Assembly: GCA_025738555.1 (NCBI GenBank) | Contig: JAOVFP010000009.1 | Span: 1,426,001 to 1,490,000 of the forward strand | DNA from: Cyathus striatus | Taxonomy: Eukaryota; Basidiomycota; Agaricomycetes; Agaricales; Nidulariaceae | DNA: 64,000 nucleotides | Reading direction: 5' to 3' | Part shown: piece by piece, positions 11,675 through 23,123 of the stretch | Position numbering within the stretch: the stretch's first letter is position 1 | Layout: each line of letters starts with the position of its first letter | Translations under genes and position numbers: made by a program | The notes under the pieces: model-generated | Databases searched by the model: none | Seen by the model: only the letters and a program-made list of their open reading frames with translations | Told to the model about the DNA's origin: nothing

Positions 11675-13067
11675 GGTTCATACAACTAGAAAGAATCCTG
11701 ATACAATCGCACCACAAGGGCTTCCAATTAACTGTTATGATGAATCATGGTATCAGAGTCTTTGTCCATCTGAGAGACAATTGTTGGATGCCAAATTAAG
11801 CGTTGCTTATCAGTTCGACAGTGATACTTAAGACTGAAACAGTTGTATTTAATCTTATGTATATGTAACAATCACTTTGATGTATCGGGGTTAACAGTGC
11901 CAGATGTAATGAATGATCGATCCAGCTATCAGCTTGAAAGCCGTCATATTCAGTATTCTAATAATAGCAGGAGTCTATTAATACATTAAGATGATAGTAG
12001 TCCACTTGTCAAGAACAACTTCATCCACTTTCTCTGTCCTTGACTCTCTCTCTCTCATGCTGCCCTTCCTCTGTCCTTCCTTCCCTCCCTTGTACTCACA
12101 TTTTCTCATGCTATATTTGCTTTCTCTGTGCTCTCATGTCCTCTATTTCATGGTTTGTATGTATGTTTTGTAGGTACAAGCTATGAAAGAGAGACAAATT
12201 CAGCCCGTAGTCCTTGGACTGCGAGAATCCTCTGTTTCCCCATCAAAGTTTCACAGTAGGTTCGGCTCTAGTCTGCTTACAGTCCGAACTACAGTCTAAG
12301 TACAAATGATGTCATTTAAGATTAAGTTAATCTAAGGTGCTAACAGGAATCGACTTTGTTCATGTTACAACACCTGAGTGTCAGGAAATATTTAGCAAGG
12401 ATATTCTTGGAAATTTAATAGGTGATCTTGTACAGCAAAAGCTGTATGAATTGTATGAAACTTGGTATGAAGGATAATGTACAGCAAAGGCTGTATATAA
12501 TGACAAGTGTAATGAAAGGGGTATAGTACACACTATAGACCTAATGCTATTTATAATGTGTATATTGAATAGATCAATATTCAACTTGCTTAGAACTTGA
12601 CCTATGATCTGCTTCTTATTCTGTTACTGTTACTCTGACTGATACTGTGACTGTGACTGGTACTTTATCTGTGACTGTGACTGTGACTGTGACTGCTTCG
12701 ATTTCTGTGACTGTTACTGATACTGACTGTACTGGCTGTGCTGATAAAACTGTACTAATAACTAATGACTAATGACAATTGGGTGAGACTACTGGGGGGT
12801 GGGTAGCTATCTATCTACTGCCAAACTGCCCTCCTTATATACCTTTTCCCAACCTGCTTAGTAATCCAATTCCCACTCTACCAATCTACATTGTTCTCCA
12901 AAACAAGTAATGTGCAAGTGTAGATTTTAGATCTGAGGCTGTACAGGACAATGGTATTTGAGGGTTAGTCAGCAGAGAACAATAGCATATATCAGAACAA
13001 TGTGTAATGAATTACATTGTTCTAAATAAGGCCTGTCCGGGTGCACAGTCTATTTTTTTTAGCTGGG
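11675..13067. other. Intergenic, copia-like primer site and simple repeats
   Basis: No gene recognised. TGGTATCAGAGTC at about 11749 resembles an initiator-Met tRNA primer-binding site of a copia element, but no element follows. C/T-rich sequence occupies about 12010-12130. Confidence 0.35.
12600..12770 (+). repeat. Hexamer-type microsatellite, (TGTGAC)n-like
   Basis: Imperfect repeats of TGTGAC/TGTTAC/TGATAC, with four regular units near 12670-12698. Confidence 0.8.
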
Positions 13068-13291
13068 GTAGGCTAGGACCCCCCTTAATGCCTATTAAGG
13101 CCATTTGAAAAAAAGTCGATTTGGGGTGGGATTTGTCTGGACAAAAATCAAAGAAATTCGTCGGTTTTGTCTGGAAAAAAAACAGCATTGGAGCACTTTT
13201 TCAAAATTTGTCTGGACACTTAAAACAGCCTTTTTAGCATTAAAAATTGCGCCTGAATTTTTGTAGTGTATATAATCACAGTGAAAGAAGC

Positions 13292-13907
13292 TTAAACATC
13301 ATTATCTACGCTGACAGCAGCCTTACTCCTTTTCTTGAATTCTTTTGCTGCCTCTACAAAAACTGGGAAAGATCTTTTAATCTCACTAAAGCACTGAGTA
13401 TCTTCTTGAGAAAGTTCCAGTGACCACTCTGCAACTGTTGGAAGTGATGAAAGAGTGATTAAAAAAGCTGAAGAAGGCAACAGCACAAACTGTTTAGTTT
13501 GAAGTAGAGATGTTGCTTGTGGAATAACATGGAACTGAGATAAGTGCATTTGCTTGAAGATCTGCACTGCCATGTATGAAACAGTACAGATATTGGATAC
13601 CTCTGTGATTGAATCATGTTTTCCATATTTACCTCCTCCTTTCAAGTAAAGGGAGATGACTGTAAGTAATGTGGGTATAGATGTCCCTTGCCAATCCACT
13701 CACTTTCCTTGAATACTAGGAGTGTAACAAGCTCAATAACAGATTCTGCCATTTTCCAGTTGATATGATCACGATAGAGTTCTGCAAATAGCTTAGGAGA
13801 AGAAGAGGCAGAGTCGAGACTGACAGCAAAGACCTGGAGAAGATGTCGATAAGAGTTCCGGTAAAAGTTTTACATGCGTATTGAAGCCGCCATACACCAA
13901 CGTACCA
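13292..13907 (-). CDS. Spliced gene fragment inside the TIR element
   Basis: Two minus-strand exons join in phase. The upstream one, about 13712-13840 or further, reads SLDSASSSPKLFAELYRDH and MAESVIELVTLLVFKE. After a 45-50 bp GTGAGT..ACAG intron, the second reads ISLYLKGGGKYGKHDS, TSLLQTKQFVLLPSS and EFKKRSKAAVSVDNDV, then stop at 13292. No start codon could be fixed and the 5' part seems to be missing. I do not recognise the family. Lying within a small TIR element, it may be a captured host-gene piece, or the end of a degenerate transposase. Confidence 0.4.
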
Positions 13908-14166
13908 CACCATATGCATCCATCATGCATCACGTATCATGTACATCGTGCATCAATGATATCAATCAATGTGACAACCAATTAAAGGTACGTTCAGATT
14001 TCTCAGCCAGTACTTAATATTCTCAAATTTTTCTCAGTAACAACTGGCCTATATTTTCTGCTAAATTCAAATGGCCTTAACCACTATACTGACATTTGTC
14101 TGGAAATTTACAATAGCCTAACCCTCTAATTTGGTCACTTTTGTCTGGAAAACAAACGGCCTAACC

Positions 14167-14775
14167 TGTCACGTCCCGTTCTATTCCACTAAGGACAAGA
14201 ACCTCAGAGTAGATAGTCTAATAGCGGAGTAACTTGTACAACATTAGTAGGGTGTGTGGAGATGATGAACAACTACAGGAGTAGTGGAACGTTGGCTTCA
14301 ACTTGTGTGTTGCACCCCTTGGACTTCCAGTTCCGTATTTAGAACAAAGCGGAGTAAGTGACAAAATAGTGGGGTTGGCTCAAGGCCCAAGTGGGAGAAG
14401 GGTGTAAACATAGTTGATTTGAAACTGAAGTCTATCTACATTACAGGAGTAGTTTATATAGTAAACTACTTTGTCCGAATGCATACAGAGTAATGCCCAT
14501 GGGTATGTGGCATCCTAGGGTTAAGTAAACTCCATGAAATGTAGAACATGGTAAACTAGTAGTATGCCTCTAGATTATAGTCATAGGAGAAATGGCCGCA
14601 GCCGGAGAACGAGGTAGTAATATTAAAGGGAAGGAACAAGTAAACAGTTACAAGTAAACATTAGTAAGGAAGAGTTCGATATATAACAAGTATACATAGT
14701 CTGGAGGAAATGTACTAAAAGCGGAGTAAACCCGGAGTTGACTCCAATGGTACAGGGATTGTCACGGATATGACA
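14167..14775 (-). repeat. 3' LTR
   Basis: 609 bp with TGTCA..TGACA ends. It differs from the 5' LTR at 20 positions, of which 17 fall at CpG sites. Confidence 0.95.
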
Positions 14776-14790
14776 GTATCCTCCCATTAA
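14776..14790 (-). promoter_or_regulatory. Polypurine tract next to the 3' LTR
   Basis: Read on the minus strand, AATGGGAGGATAC directly precedes the LTR. This is the expected position and base composition of the plus-strand DNA primer. Confidence 0.6.
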
Positions 14791-14899
14791 GGCTGAGCCT
14801 TCGAGGCCTTTGAGACGAATAGGAATAGTTATGCTTATTCAGCAGTGAAAACTCCGGAGATTGCTGAGGGCAATGCCAGAGGTGGAGTAAATGATACTG

Positions 14900-16866
14900 T
14901 ATGGAAACCCGGAGCACCACGCTCAGAAGCATCAAAATATTTCGTGCTCCGAGCAATGGCTTCTCGGCAGATCGCTTGTGCCTTCGCTTAGATATCTGTG
15001 CTCTGATAATGAAATTCGGTAGCCACTCGCCTCGGTAAGGTTTTTTACTATGTGATTATGTAAGCATGGTCACGAGCGTTATTTCCTTTGTAGAAACAAT
15101 GCTCGTGACCTGAGAGATAGACTATGAAGACCTGAATCACCATGCTCAGAGGCATCAAAATATTTTGTGCTCCAAGCATTGGCTTCTCAGCAGGTCACTT
15201 GTGCATTCACCTAGATATGTATGCTCAGGTCAAGATATTCAGTAGTGAGTTGGACAGAAATAAACTAAGGAAAGCTGGTAGTGCATAGGTCTTCTTATAG
15301 TTACACATTGTCATTGTAAGTATATAGCTACAAATTAACAGTGAGTTATGATTGGGAAGTAGTGTATATAGTTTATTTAGAATAAGTTAATAATAGTGCT
15401 GCAGACATTAATACAGTGGCATGCAAAAAGAATGAGTGTGCCTATTTGTCAGAAGCAGCAAAAAGTAATCTGCTCTAAAATCTCAAATACTTGCTTAATA
15501 TTTGTGTAACTTTGTATATTTGTACTATATATGCATAAATTCTATTTACATGAGTTATATAGGTAATAAGAAAAAGAAAATCAATGTCTGGTAATATACG
15601 TGTGGTTGCCAAAAATGATGGTATCATGCTTTTTTCCCACCCAGAATGCGAGGTGTTCTCGCATTAATTAGCTTGTAGCACATTACTCCCTGTACGGACC
15701 AACTTCAAATTTTGTATACCTATTTGCCCCATTGTATTCTACTGGAATGTAAATTTACGAAATACTGAACATATTTAATGCTGTGGTATACACAATCTAA
15801 TTCACCAACTATGTTTGTATCATACAATTTACTAAGTAGACTACAGGAGTTGTCATTGATGATATATCTACAGTGTCTAGTTACTGAGATAATATCCAAT
15901 GAAGTTCGAAAATTTGGCTTGAAATACAAAAAAGAAAGTATTTTTGGGCCAAATTCTCAAACTTCATGGGACATTATCCCAGCATCTAGACTCTCACTGC
16001 TTACAATATTTTTAGTATACATTTTAACTGTAGATGTCTATATCTACCAATAGTATGAAAGTGTGATTCGAAGTATTTCTTGTAGAATTTCTAACACAAA
16101 TTCATGCTGTTTTACATATTTTGCTTATATTCTTTTACATCTAGCAAGCCTATATCTTGTCTGTTCAATACAATTATTTGCTTATCTATAGTACTACATC
16201 CTAAAGTGCTATGTAGGTTTAAATATGTATATACCTGGCTTGGTTAGGAAGATACAGCTTGAATAATAAAACATATGCTTTTATACCCTCAAATTTTTTG
16301 GGTTCTCCTGCACCCAGATTTCATTGTTTCCACACATAATTTAATGTAGAACAAGTATAGATACCTCTTTATATATCCATATTCAGATTGTGGTATTGTC
16401 AAGTAAATTGATCTGCCAAAATTATGGTTAATTGGGGTTAATTTTCGCATTTTTGGTATATTTGATATATATACCACCAGACATTGAATTTTCCAATTTT
16501 TTACCTTTATAACTAATGTAAATAGAATTTATGCATATGTAGTACAATTATCTAAAGTTACATGAAAATTGAGCAAGTATGTGAGATTTTAGAGCGCTTG
16601 CCCCCAGAGGATACTAAACCTGACCCTAAAAAAGAAGGTGCAGTCTATCACTTAGGTCACGAGCATCGTTTCTACGAAGGAAACGATGCTCATGACCATG
16701 CTTACATAATCACATAGTAAAAAACCTTACCGAGGCGAGTGGCTACCAAATTTCATTACCGGAGCACAGATATCTAAGCGAAGGCACAAGCGATCTGCCG
16801 AGCAGCCGTTGCTCAGAGCACGAAATATTTTGATGCTTCTGAGCGTGGTGCTCCGGGTTTCCATAA
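14900..16866. repeat. Inverted duplication with arms of about 225 bp and hairpin tips
   Basis: The plus strand at 14900-15124 (GGAAACCCGGAGCACCACGC onward) is repeated in reverse at 16637-16866 at roughly 90% identity. Each arm ends toward the centre in its own hairpin: 15068-15110 and 16655-16697 (stem GGTCACGAGCATCGTTTC, 7-base loop). A third, more diverged copy in the forward sense lies at about 15135-15255. The whole structure lies between the integrase stop and the 3' LTR of the retrotransposon. Confidence 0.75.
15411..16600. mobile_element. Non-autonomous TIR element inside the inverted duplication
   Basis: Imperfect inverted repeats of about 140 bp: 15471-15617 (GCTCTAAAATCTCA onward) and 16452-16596 reversed, sharing CATAAATTCTATTTACAT. 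The left outer end reads ACAGTGGCATGCAAAAAG, similar to Tc1/mariner termini as I know them; the matching right outer end is missing. The interior is AT-rich with no convincing transposase frame. Confidence 0.45.
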
Positions 16867-17075
16867 TACTGTGGCAGAGATAATGAGTCTGGGAGTGAAA
16901 ATGAAGATAGAAATGAAAATCGAGCCGGAGGAAAATGTGCATAGACAGGAGAAAATGTTTTGTAGGTTTTGGACTTTGAATTGTTTTTTGGTGTATGTGT
17001 GCGCTGAGTGCACTAGGGATTGAAACTAAGAAAAAGAGTGAAAGCGGAGTAAAATGAGTAAAAGCGGAGTAAAGT

Positions 17076-20000
17076 CTAAGTGGTGTCTGGATTGGGCTTA
17101 TCAGGATATTTTGAATGAAACTCCTGAATAAGTTCAAAAGCATGCTCTAGCTCCGTTGCAGCTAGCCAAGTTAATTCTTCGTCCGTGCCCTCGTATCCAG
17201 ACCAGCGGACTAGATACCGGAGTTTGCATTTGCAACGACGATCTAACTTGGAGTCACAGATTTCGCTGACTTCGTACTCGATGTCACCATCAAGTTCCAC
17301 TGGAGGAGGCGGAGGTATTTCACATTCAGGGAAAGGATTTTCTGTGGCTGGCTCGAGCATAGAGACGTGGAAGACCGGATGAACTGAGTGAAAGTTGGTG
17401 GGGAGGCGTAAGGTGCGGGAGTGGGATCCAGTCTCGGCAATAATCTCATATGGACCATAATACTTTTCAGCAAACTTTTTTGCTGGACAAGTAGATTTAA
17501 AGAACTTAGCGCAGACAAAAGCCTTTGTTCCAACCTTGAACTCCAGAGCTGGCAACCGATGGTTGTCTGCTCCGACTTGATAACGCTTTTGAGCAAGTGC
17601 TATTTCGATTTTGAGGAGTTTGTGAAGTTCTTGGAGGTCAACGGCAAATTCCCATGCTTTAGCTGCAGTAACATCTCGTTCTGGATGAACTGTTATTGCT
17701 GGGTGATAACCCTTGTTGGCGAAGAAGGGGGTTGTATTAGTGGTTGAGCTCGGAGTATTATTATATGCGAACTCAGCGAGAGGGAGTAGAACAGCCCAGT
17801 TGTCCTGCTGGTAGTTGCAGTAAATGTGGACATATTGCTCCAGAACTTGGTTGATACGTTCTGTTTGTCCATCGCCCTCTGGGTGATACCCAGAGGTAAA
17901 GTGCAAGGTCATGTCAAGGACTTTGCCCAATGAACAGAAGAAATGAGAGATGAACTCCGAGCCTCTGTCGGAGGTAACATGCTCTGGAACACCATGTTTA
18001 GAAAATACATGCAAGACAAAGAGCTGAGCGAGTTGGGTGGAGGTAATGGTGTTATAGCAAGGAATGAATATTGCCTGCTTGCTGAAACGATCTATGACGA
18101 CCAGAACGGAGTTATACTCTTCTGAACTGGACTTAGGAAGTGTTTCGATGAAATCCATTAATATAGAACTCCATGGATGTCCCAGAATTGGGAGTTGCTT
18201 CAAAGTGCCATAGGGTCGATGCCTTTGGGGTTTAAATCACATGCAAGTGGTACAGGACTTACAGTAGTCCTTGATATAAGTGCAGAGGCCGGGCCAAGTG
18301 TATTCACACCTGATGATGGACAAGGTCTTGTTTTGACCAGGGTGTCCAGTGAGGATGTGATCATGCTTGTACTGGAGAACACGGAGGCAAAGGGAGTTGT
18401 CATTGGGAACATAGATACGTTCATCGAGACGGAGTAATTTGTCTGTTCCGACAGACCAACGACCAGTGGGATCTCGGAGATGAATGGCGGCAACAGTGTC
18501 AGTAGGTTGAGCGATCAGGATATCATGATGAAGCTGCTCAATGTCCATAACTATGCTAGCTCCGAGAATTGGTAGGAAGAGAATAATAGTAGCTCGCAAT
18601 GAGGTAGTGAGTTGTTCTTGAGTGAAAACTGGCCTAAAGTTATGCAGATTGACTGTGGCATAGTCGTTATCCCCCTCTTTAGGATAGATGTCCCAGCATC
18701 TAGTTAATGCATCTGGTTTAGCTCCGAGCTTCCCTGGATGAAAACGTATAACTAGATTGAATTGAGAAAGATACTCCAACCAACGGGCTTGACGACAAGT
18801 GAGGATCTTGGTGGTGGAGAAGTATTCCAGGTTCTTATAATCAGTGACCACGTCGATTGGAATACCAGAACCCTCCAAGTAATGTCGCCATACTTTGAAA
18901 GCTTCAAAGATCGCTAGGGGTTCTTTGTCATGGGTGTTATAGTTCAACTCTGGAGCAGTAAAGGTCCTGGAGTGGAATGCTATAGGGTGGATATCACCAT
19001 TGTCAGCGATGATAGAGAGAATAGCTCCGAGTGCATAGTCTGAAGCATCAGTCTCTACTATAATCTGCGCATCTGGCACCCAGTGTGTAAGCACTGGAGC
19101 AGTACTGAAAGCATCTTTCAGATGATTGAACGCCGCACGGCATGCTGGAGTAAAGTCCCACTTCAAACCCTTCCGGGTAAGATGTGTTAATGAAACAACA
19201 ATGTCCGAGTAATCTCAGATGAAATGTCAGTAGAAATTGGCGAAGCCAAGGAAAGATTGAACATCTTTCACTTTTCTAGGCTCAGGCCAATCCTGAATTG
19301 TTTGGACTTTGTCCTTAGACATTGTGAGGCCAGATGGAGAAAGAACGAAACCAAGGTACTCAACAGACTCTGTGTGGAATTCACACTTGTCTGCCCAGGC
19401 ATAAAGACCATGCTTTCGTAATCGGCGTAGGACTTCCTTAATGTGTCGACGGTGTTCCTCCATGTTATTGGAGTAGATAAGAATATTGTCGAGGTAAACT
19501 ATTATGCACACGTCAAGTAAATCCTTGAAGATGTCGTTCATAAAACATTGAAAGGCTGTGGGTGCATTGGTAAGTCCAAACGGCATTACTAGCCATTCAA
19601 ATGAGCCATAGTGAGTGCGAAAGGCAGTCTTCCATTCATCTCTGTCGGTGATACAGACAAGATGGTAAGCGTGGCAGAGGTCAATTTTAGAATAAATTCG
19701 AGCCTTGTGAGGACTATCAAGGAGGTCGGCAATGAGAGGGAGAGGATACCTATCCTTCTTGGAAATGGCATTGAGTCCATGGAAATCGACACAAAGCCGA
19801 AGTGAACCATCCTTCTTCCGGACAAAAAGCACTGGTGCTCCATGTGGAGAACATGAAGGACGTATGAAGCCAATACGGAGATGTTCGTCAATGAACTCCG
19901 GTAAAGATCCAAGTTCGGACTGGGAAAGGGAATAGATTGTACCAACTGGAGGAGAAGAGTCTTCGTCCAAATTGATTTTAAGATCGTAAGGATGGTGTGG

Positions 20001-20797
20001 AGCAAGTGTATCTGCTTGGTTCTTGCTGAAGATGTCAGCAAACTCGTGGTAGTCCGAGGGAACATTAGAAAGGTCAATGGTCTCTGTGGCCATAGCGGCA
20101 GCAGCAGACGCAGAGACTATAGCACCGAGATGTATCCTGAAGGTTTGAGACCCTTCAAGTTTGCTAGCTCTAAGAAATGCAGCAGCATTGATCATAGAGA
20201 TGCTTGGAGGAGGACATGAGTCCGGCGGAGGAAAAGATGGTTCATTTGGTGAAGCAGGTGGCAACGAAGGAGTATCCTTCGGAGCAGGGGTCGACGAAAG
20301 CGGAGATGATTCCTCTGTAACAGTGGTTTGGAAGCGAAGTATGCATCTCTGTACCCAGTCAATCAATGGATTGTATTGGGAGAGCCAGTTAAATCCTAGA
20401 ACCACAGAACAAGAAGAATCAAGCGGAGTCACATAAAGTGCAAGGGAGATGCATTCACCAGATGGAAACATTACAGGCAAAGTAGTACTTTCTGTAAGAG
20501 TAGAGTTTGTGGTGCCGTCAAACAGTCGTAATGCTATCGGGGTTATAGGAGTGGTAGGTAGGTGATTTCTCCGGACGAAAAACGAGTCAATAAAACAGTG
20601 AGTGGAGCCGGAGTCAATAAGGGCAGCATAGGTAAGTAAAGTGTTCAGTGTTATAGGAGATGGAGAGGAGAGCGGTATATGTACAGCCTGAGGGTCAGAA
20701 AGAGCAGACGCATTAAGTCTTACCTCCATGAGAGCACAAGGGAGAGGAACACGGCCCTCGACTTGTGCGGAGTTACAAGGACTGCGCTCTATTTTTT
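17076..20797 (-). pseudogene. pol: Ty3/gypsy pol: protease, RT, RNase H, integrase, chromodomain
   Basis: One long frame, −1 relative to gag. Protease: [12 protein letters not shown] near 20620. Reverse transcriptase: [15 protein letters not shown] near 19810, [13 protein letters not shown], and the catalytic box near 19490 reading [10 protein letters not shown] instead of YLDD. RNase H: ETDASDYALGAILS near 19050. Integrase: HHCC finger near 18260-18350, catalytic Asp in MDFIETLP (near 18150) and TSDRGSEF, and Glu in DGQTERIN, all three present. Chromodomain: LRYLVRWSGYEGTDEELTW near 17190. Stops TGA at 19227-19229, TGA at 19215-19217 and TGA at 18237-18239 interrupt otherwise continuous frame; each fits an Arg CGA codon changed at CpG. 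Chromodomains guide integration to modified histones. The element is inactive as read. Confidence 0.93.
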
Positions 20798-20798
20798 T
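20789..20798 (-). promoter_or_regulatory. Probable −1 ribosomal frameshift site between gag and pol
   Basis: On the minus strand the gag frame ends TCA AAA AAA TAG. The heptamer A AAA AAA (20792-20798) directly precedes the gag stop (20789-20791), and a one-base backward slip leads exactly into the pol frame (KKIERSP). Confidence 0.7.
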
Positions 20799-22461
20799 GA
20801 ACTCCCTGTAGTGGGGCTCACCAAGGCAGACGCCTCGGAGGAAATAGCAGCAGCACGTGCTCTTGCAGCTGTGGATGTAGCCTTGCAGCAATCCTTAGCC
20901 ATGTGTCCAGCTTTAGCACAAAACAAGCAGAGCTTGTTGTCCAAACGACGTTTGCGCTCCTCCGGAGTTAACTTACCATCAGGTCCTAATTTACCTGTTA
21001 AGTCCGGACCTTGAGAGGTAGGATGGCGTGGTTGGGCTGTAGACCCGGAGGAAGTGCTCAGAGTAGGTACTGATGCAGCGTTAGAGGTGGAGGCAGCAGG
21101 CTCTGCAGGAGTGTTTCCCCAGTTCCTATTGTTGGAAGCCGGAGGAAGAGTCTTGGAAGGTGCAGCAGCAACCTTGTGACGCCTCTCCTCAATGGCACGC
21201 TCAGTACTGCGCTCCCAATGGCGCTGATCGAAACCCTGGGCCAAAGCCTTCATAGGCTGAAGGGATTCAGGACGAGGAATCTCCCTGCCAGAGATTTTGT
21301 CCTTAATGCACGGACATAACCCATAGTAGTATTATGAGGTGAGGGATGGGTTGTCCCAGTTCAACAAGGTAGCATACTTGTTGAAATCGATTTCGTACGA
21401 AGTGATGCGATGGTTGTTTTCCATCTTCAGTGCATGGATCTCCAGTTCAGCCTCTGCTCAGGGGTTAGTTTGTCCGAAGTGAGTCCGGAGCAAACTAACA
21501 AAAAAGAGCCAATCGTCCATCCAGCACTCATAAACATTCTCATCCAGATGTGAACTGAACAAAGCCCCTGCAGATCCCCGGAGAAAAGTTAACGTATAGT
21601 TGACTTTCGCCTGGTCACTGTTGTAAAGGTGGGGGTTGTTCCGGAAATTTAGGTGGCACTGAGTTAAGAATGCATCCAGCTTATCAGTGCTAGAGCCATC
21701 GAAAATGTCAGGTGCTTTAACTTTCTTGTCATGTGGTGCAGGAGTAGGAGGTGGCCAATCCATAATGCGCTCAACTATAGTAGTCAGAGCACCAACCACA
21801 TCTTCTCCGTTGTAATGACGTCGACGAGGGTGGTAGGAGAATGAGTGAGAGGAGCGAGAGGAGCCATGAGATGAAGGACCAGAGCCTCCTGGTCTGCCAG
21901 GCCCACCAGGAGGAGTTCCTCCATGGCCTGCAGAATCTCCATGATCAGAGGGAGGAACTTCATCCTCAACGTCACCAAACTGAGAATTACCATCAGAGGG
22001 CTCATGGTTGGAGCTGTCCTCAGATAATTCATAACCATTGCCCCCATTGCCATTATCTCCAGGTGGAGGTGGTGGCGGAGCACTCCCAGCACCTGAAGAT
22101 ATAGGTGCCTTAGGGGGTGCTAGACCCGGAGTTGGAGCTTGCGGGTCAGAGTCAATGGTAGCATGTGGAATGAGTGTTGGGTCAAATGGAAAAACAAGTG
22201 GCATGGGTCGGGCATTGCTGACATACTCGAATGCTGGTTGCAGCACCAGTTGAGCACATCTGGCCGAGACAGGAATTCTCGAGACCAATGCACTGGCCGA
22301 CTCTGGAACAGGAGAACGAGAAACAGAAAGAGGTCACAGGACGGTAGTCATACGTTGAGTAGCAGATTGCTGAGAAGCCAAATGATTACTGCGTCGGGCT
22401 TGCAGCGGGATTGTTTGTTGCTGGTGGCTGCGTTGATGAGCAGTCTCAGTACGAGTAGCCA
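20789..22461 (-). pseudogene. gag: Ty3/gypsy gag
   Basis: Starts with ATG at 22459-22461 (MATRTETAHQ). It runs through a Pro/Gly/Ser-rich middle, a capsid-like region with FDGSSTDKLDAFLTQCHL near 21690 and LNFRNNPHLYNSDQAKVNY, and a CCHC zinc knuckle ([14 protein letters not shown]) near 20920. In-frame stops: TGA at 22334-22336, TGA at 21458-21460 and TAA at 21332-21334; the flanking residues continue the same frame, so these are nonsense changes. Gag forms the particle and the knuckle binds the element RNA. The stop-carrying copy could not make a full Gag. Confidence 0.85.
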
Positions 22462-22500
22462 TCGGAGAAAAGACAAAAATGCGGAGAAGATCCAAGGGAG

Positions 22501-22514
22501 TGAGTTTCAAATAC
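22501..22514 (-). promoter_or_regulatory. Self-priming-type primer-binding site
   Basis: No tRNA-like TGG begins the sequence after the 5' LTR. Instead ATTTGAAACT (22503-22512 on minus) is the exact complement of AGTTTCAAAT inside the LTR at 22765-22774, as in Tf1/sushi elements that prime from their own mRNA 5' end. Confidence 0.6.
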
Positions 22515-23123
22515 TGTCATGTCCCATTCTATTCCACTAAGGACAAGAACCTCGGAGTAGATAGTCTAATAGCGGAGTAACTTGTACAACATTAGTAGGG
22601 TGTGTGGAGATGATGAACAACTACAGGAGTAGTGGAACGTTGGCTTCAACTTGTGTGTTGCACCCCTTGGACTTCCAGTTCCGTATTTAGAACAAAGCAG
22701 AGTAAGTGACAAAATAGCGGGGTTGGCTCAAGGCCCAAGTGGGAGAAGGGTGTAAACGTAGTTGATTTGAAACTGAAGTCTATCTACATTACAGGAGTAG
22801 TTTATATAGTAAACTACTTTGTCTGAATGCGTACAGAGTAATGCCCATGGGTATGTGGCATCCTAGGGTTAAGTAAACTCCATGAAATGTAGAACATGGT
22901 AAACTAGTAGTACACTTCTAGATTATAGTCATAGGAGAAATGGCCACAGCCAGAGAACAAGGTAGTAATATTAGAGGGAAGGAACAAGTAAACAGATACA
23001 AGTAAACATTAGTAAGGAAGAGTTCGATATATAACAAGTATACATAGTCCGGAGGAAATGTACTAAAAGCAGAGTAAACCCAGAGTTGACTCCAATGGTA
23101 CAGGGATTGTCACAGATATGACA
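22515..23123 (-). repeat. 5' LTR
   Basis: 609 bp with TGTCA..TGACA ends on the minus sense. It contains a TATA box and a presumed start site. Confidence 0.95.
22774..22808 (-). promoter_or_regulatory. LTR promoter: TATA box and presumed transcription start
   Basis: TATATAAA at 22808-22801 (minus) begins 34 bases before the A of AGTTTCAAAT (22774), the place where transcription should start if the self-priming reading is right. The same motifs occur in the 3' LTR and the solo LTR. The TATA sits in a palindrome (GTAGTTTA..TAAACTAC). Confidence 0.55.

Larger units (their letters stand above)
14167..23123 (-). mobile_element. Complete Ty3/gypsy chromovirus-type LTR retrotransposon
   Basis: 8957 bp on the minus strand, with TAACC on both sides (14162-14166, 23124-23128). 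Order in the sense direction: 5' LTR, primer site, gag with zinc knuckle, protease, reverse transcriptase, RNase H, integrase, chromodomain, a long 3' region holding other insertions, purine tract, 3' LTR. This order and the chromodomain define the chromovirus branch of Ty3/gypsy. It cannot be autonomous: gag and pol carry several in-frame stops and the RT catalytic aspartate is changed. Confidence 0.93.

Noticed and set aside
12381..12584. Minus-strand ORF 67 codons
   Set aside because: No motif, no splice context, AT-rich; chance.
19611..22540. Several plus-strand ORFs over the retrotransposon
   Set aside because: All are antisense shadows of gag and pol.
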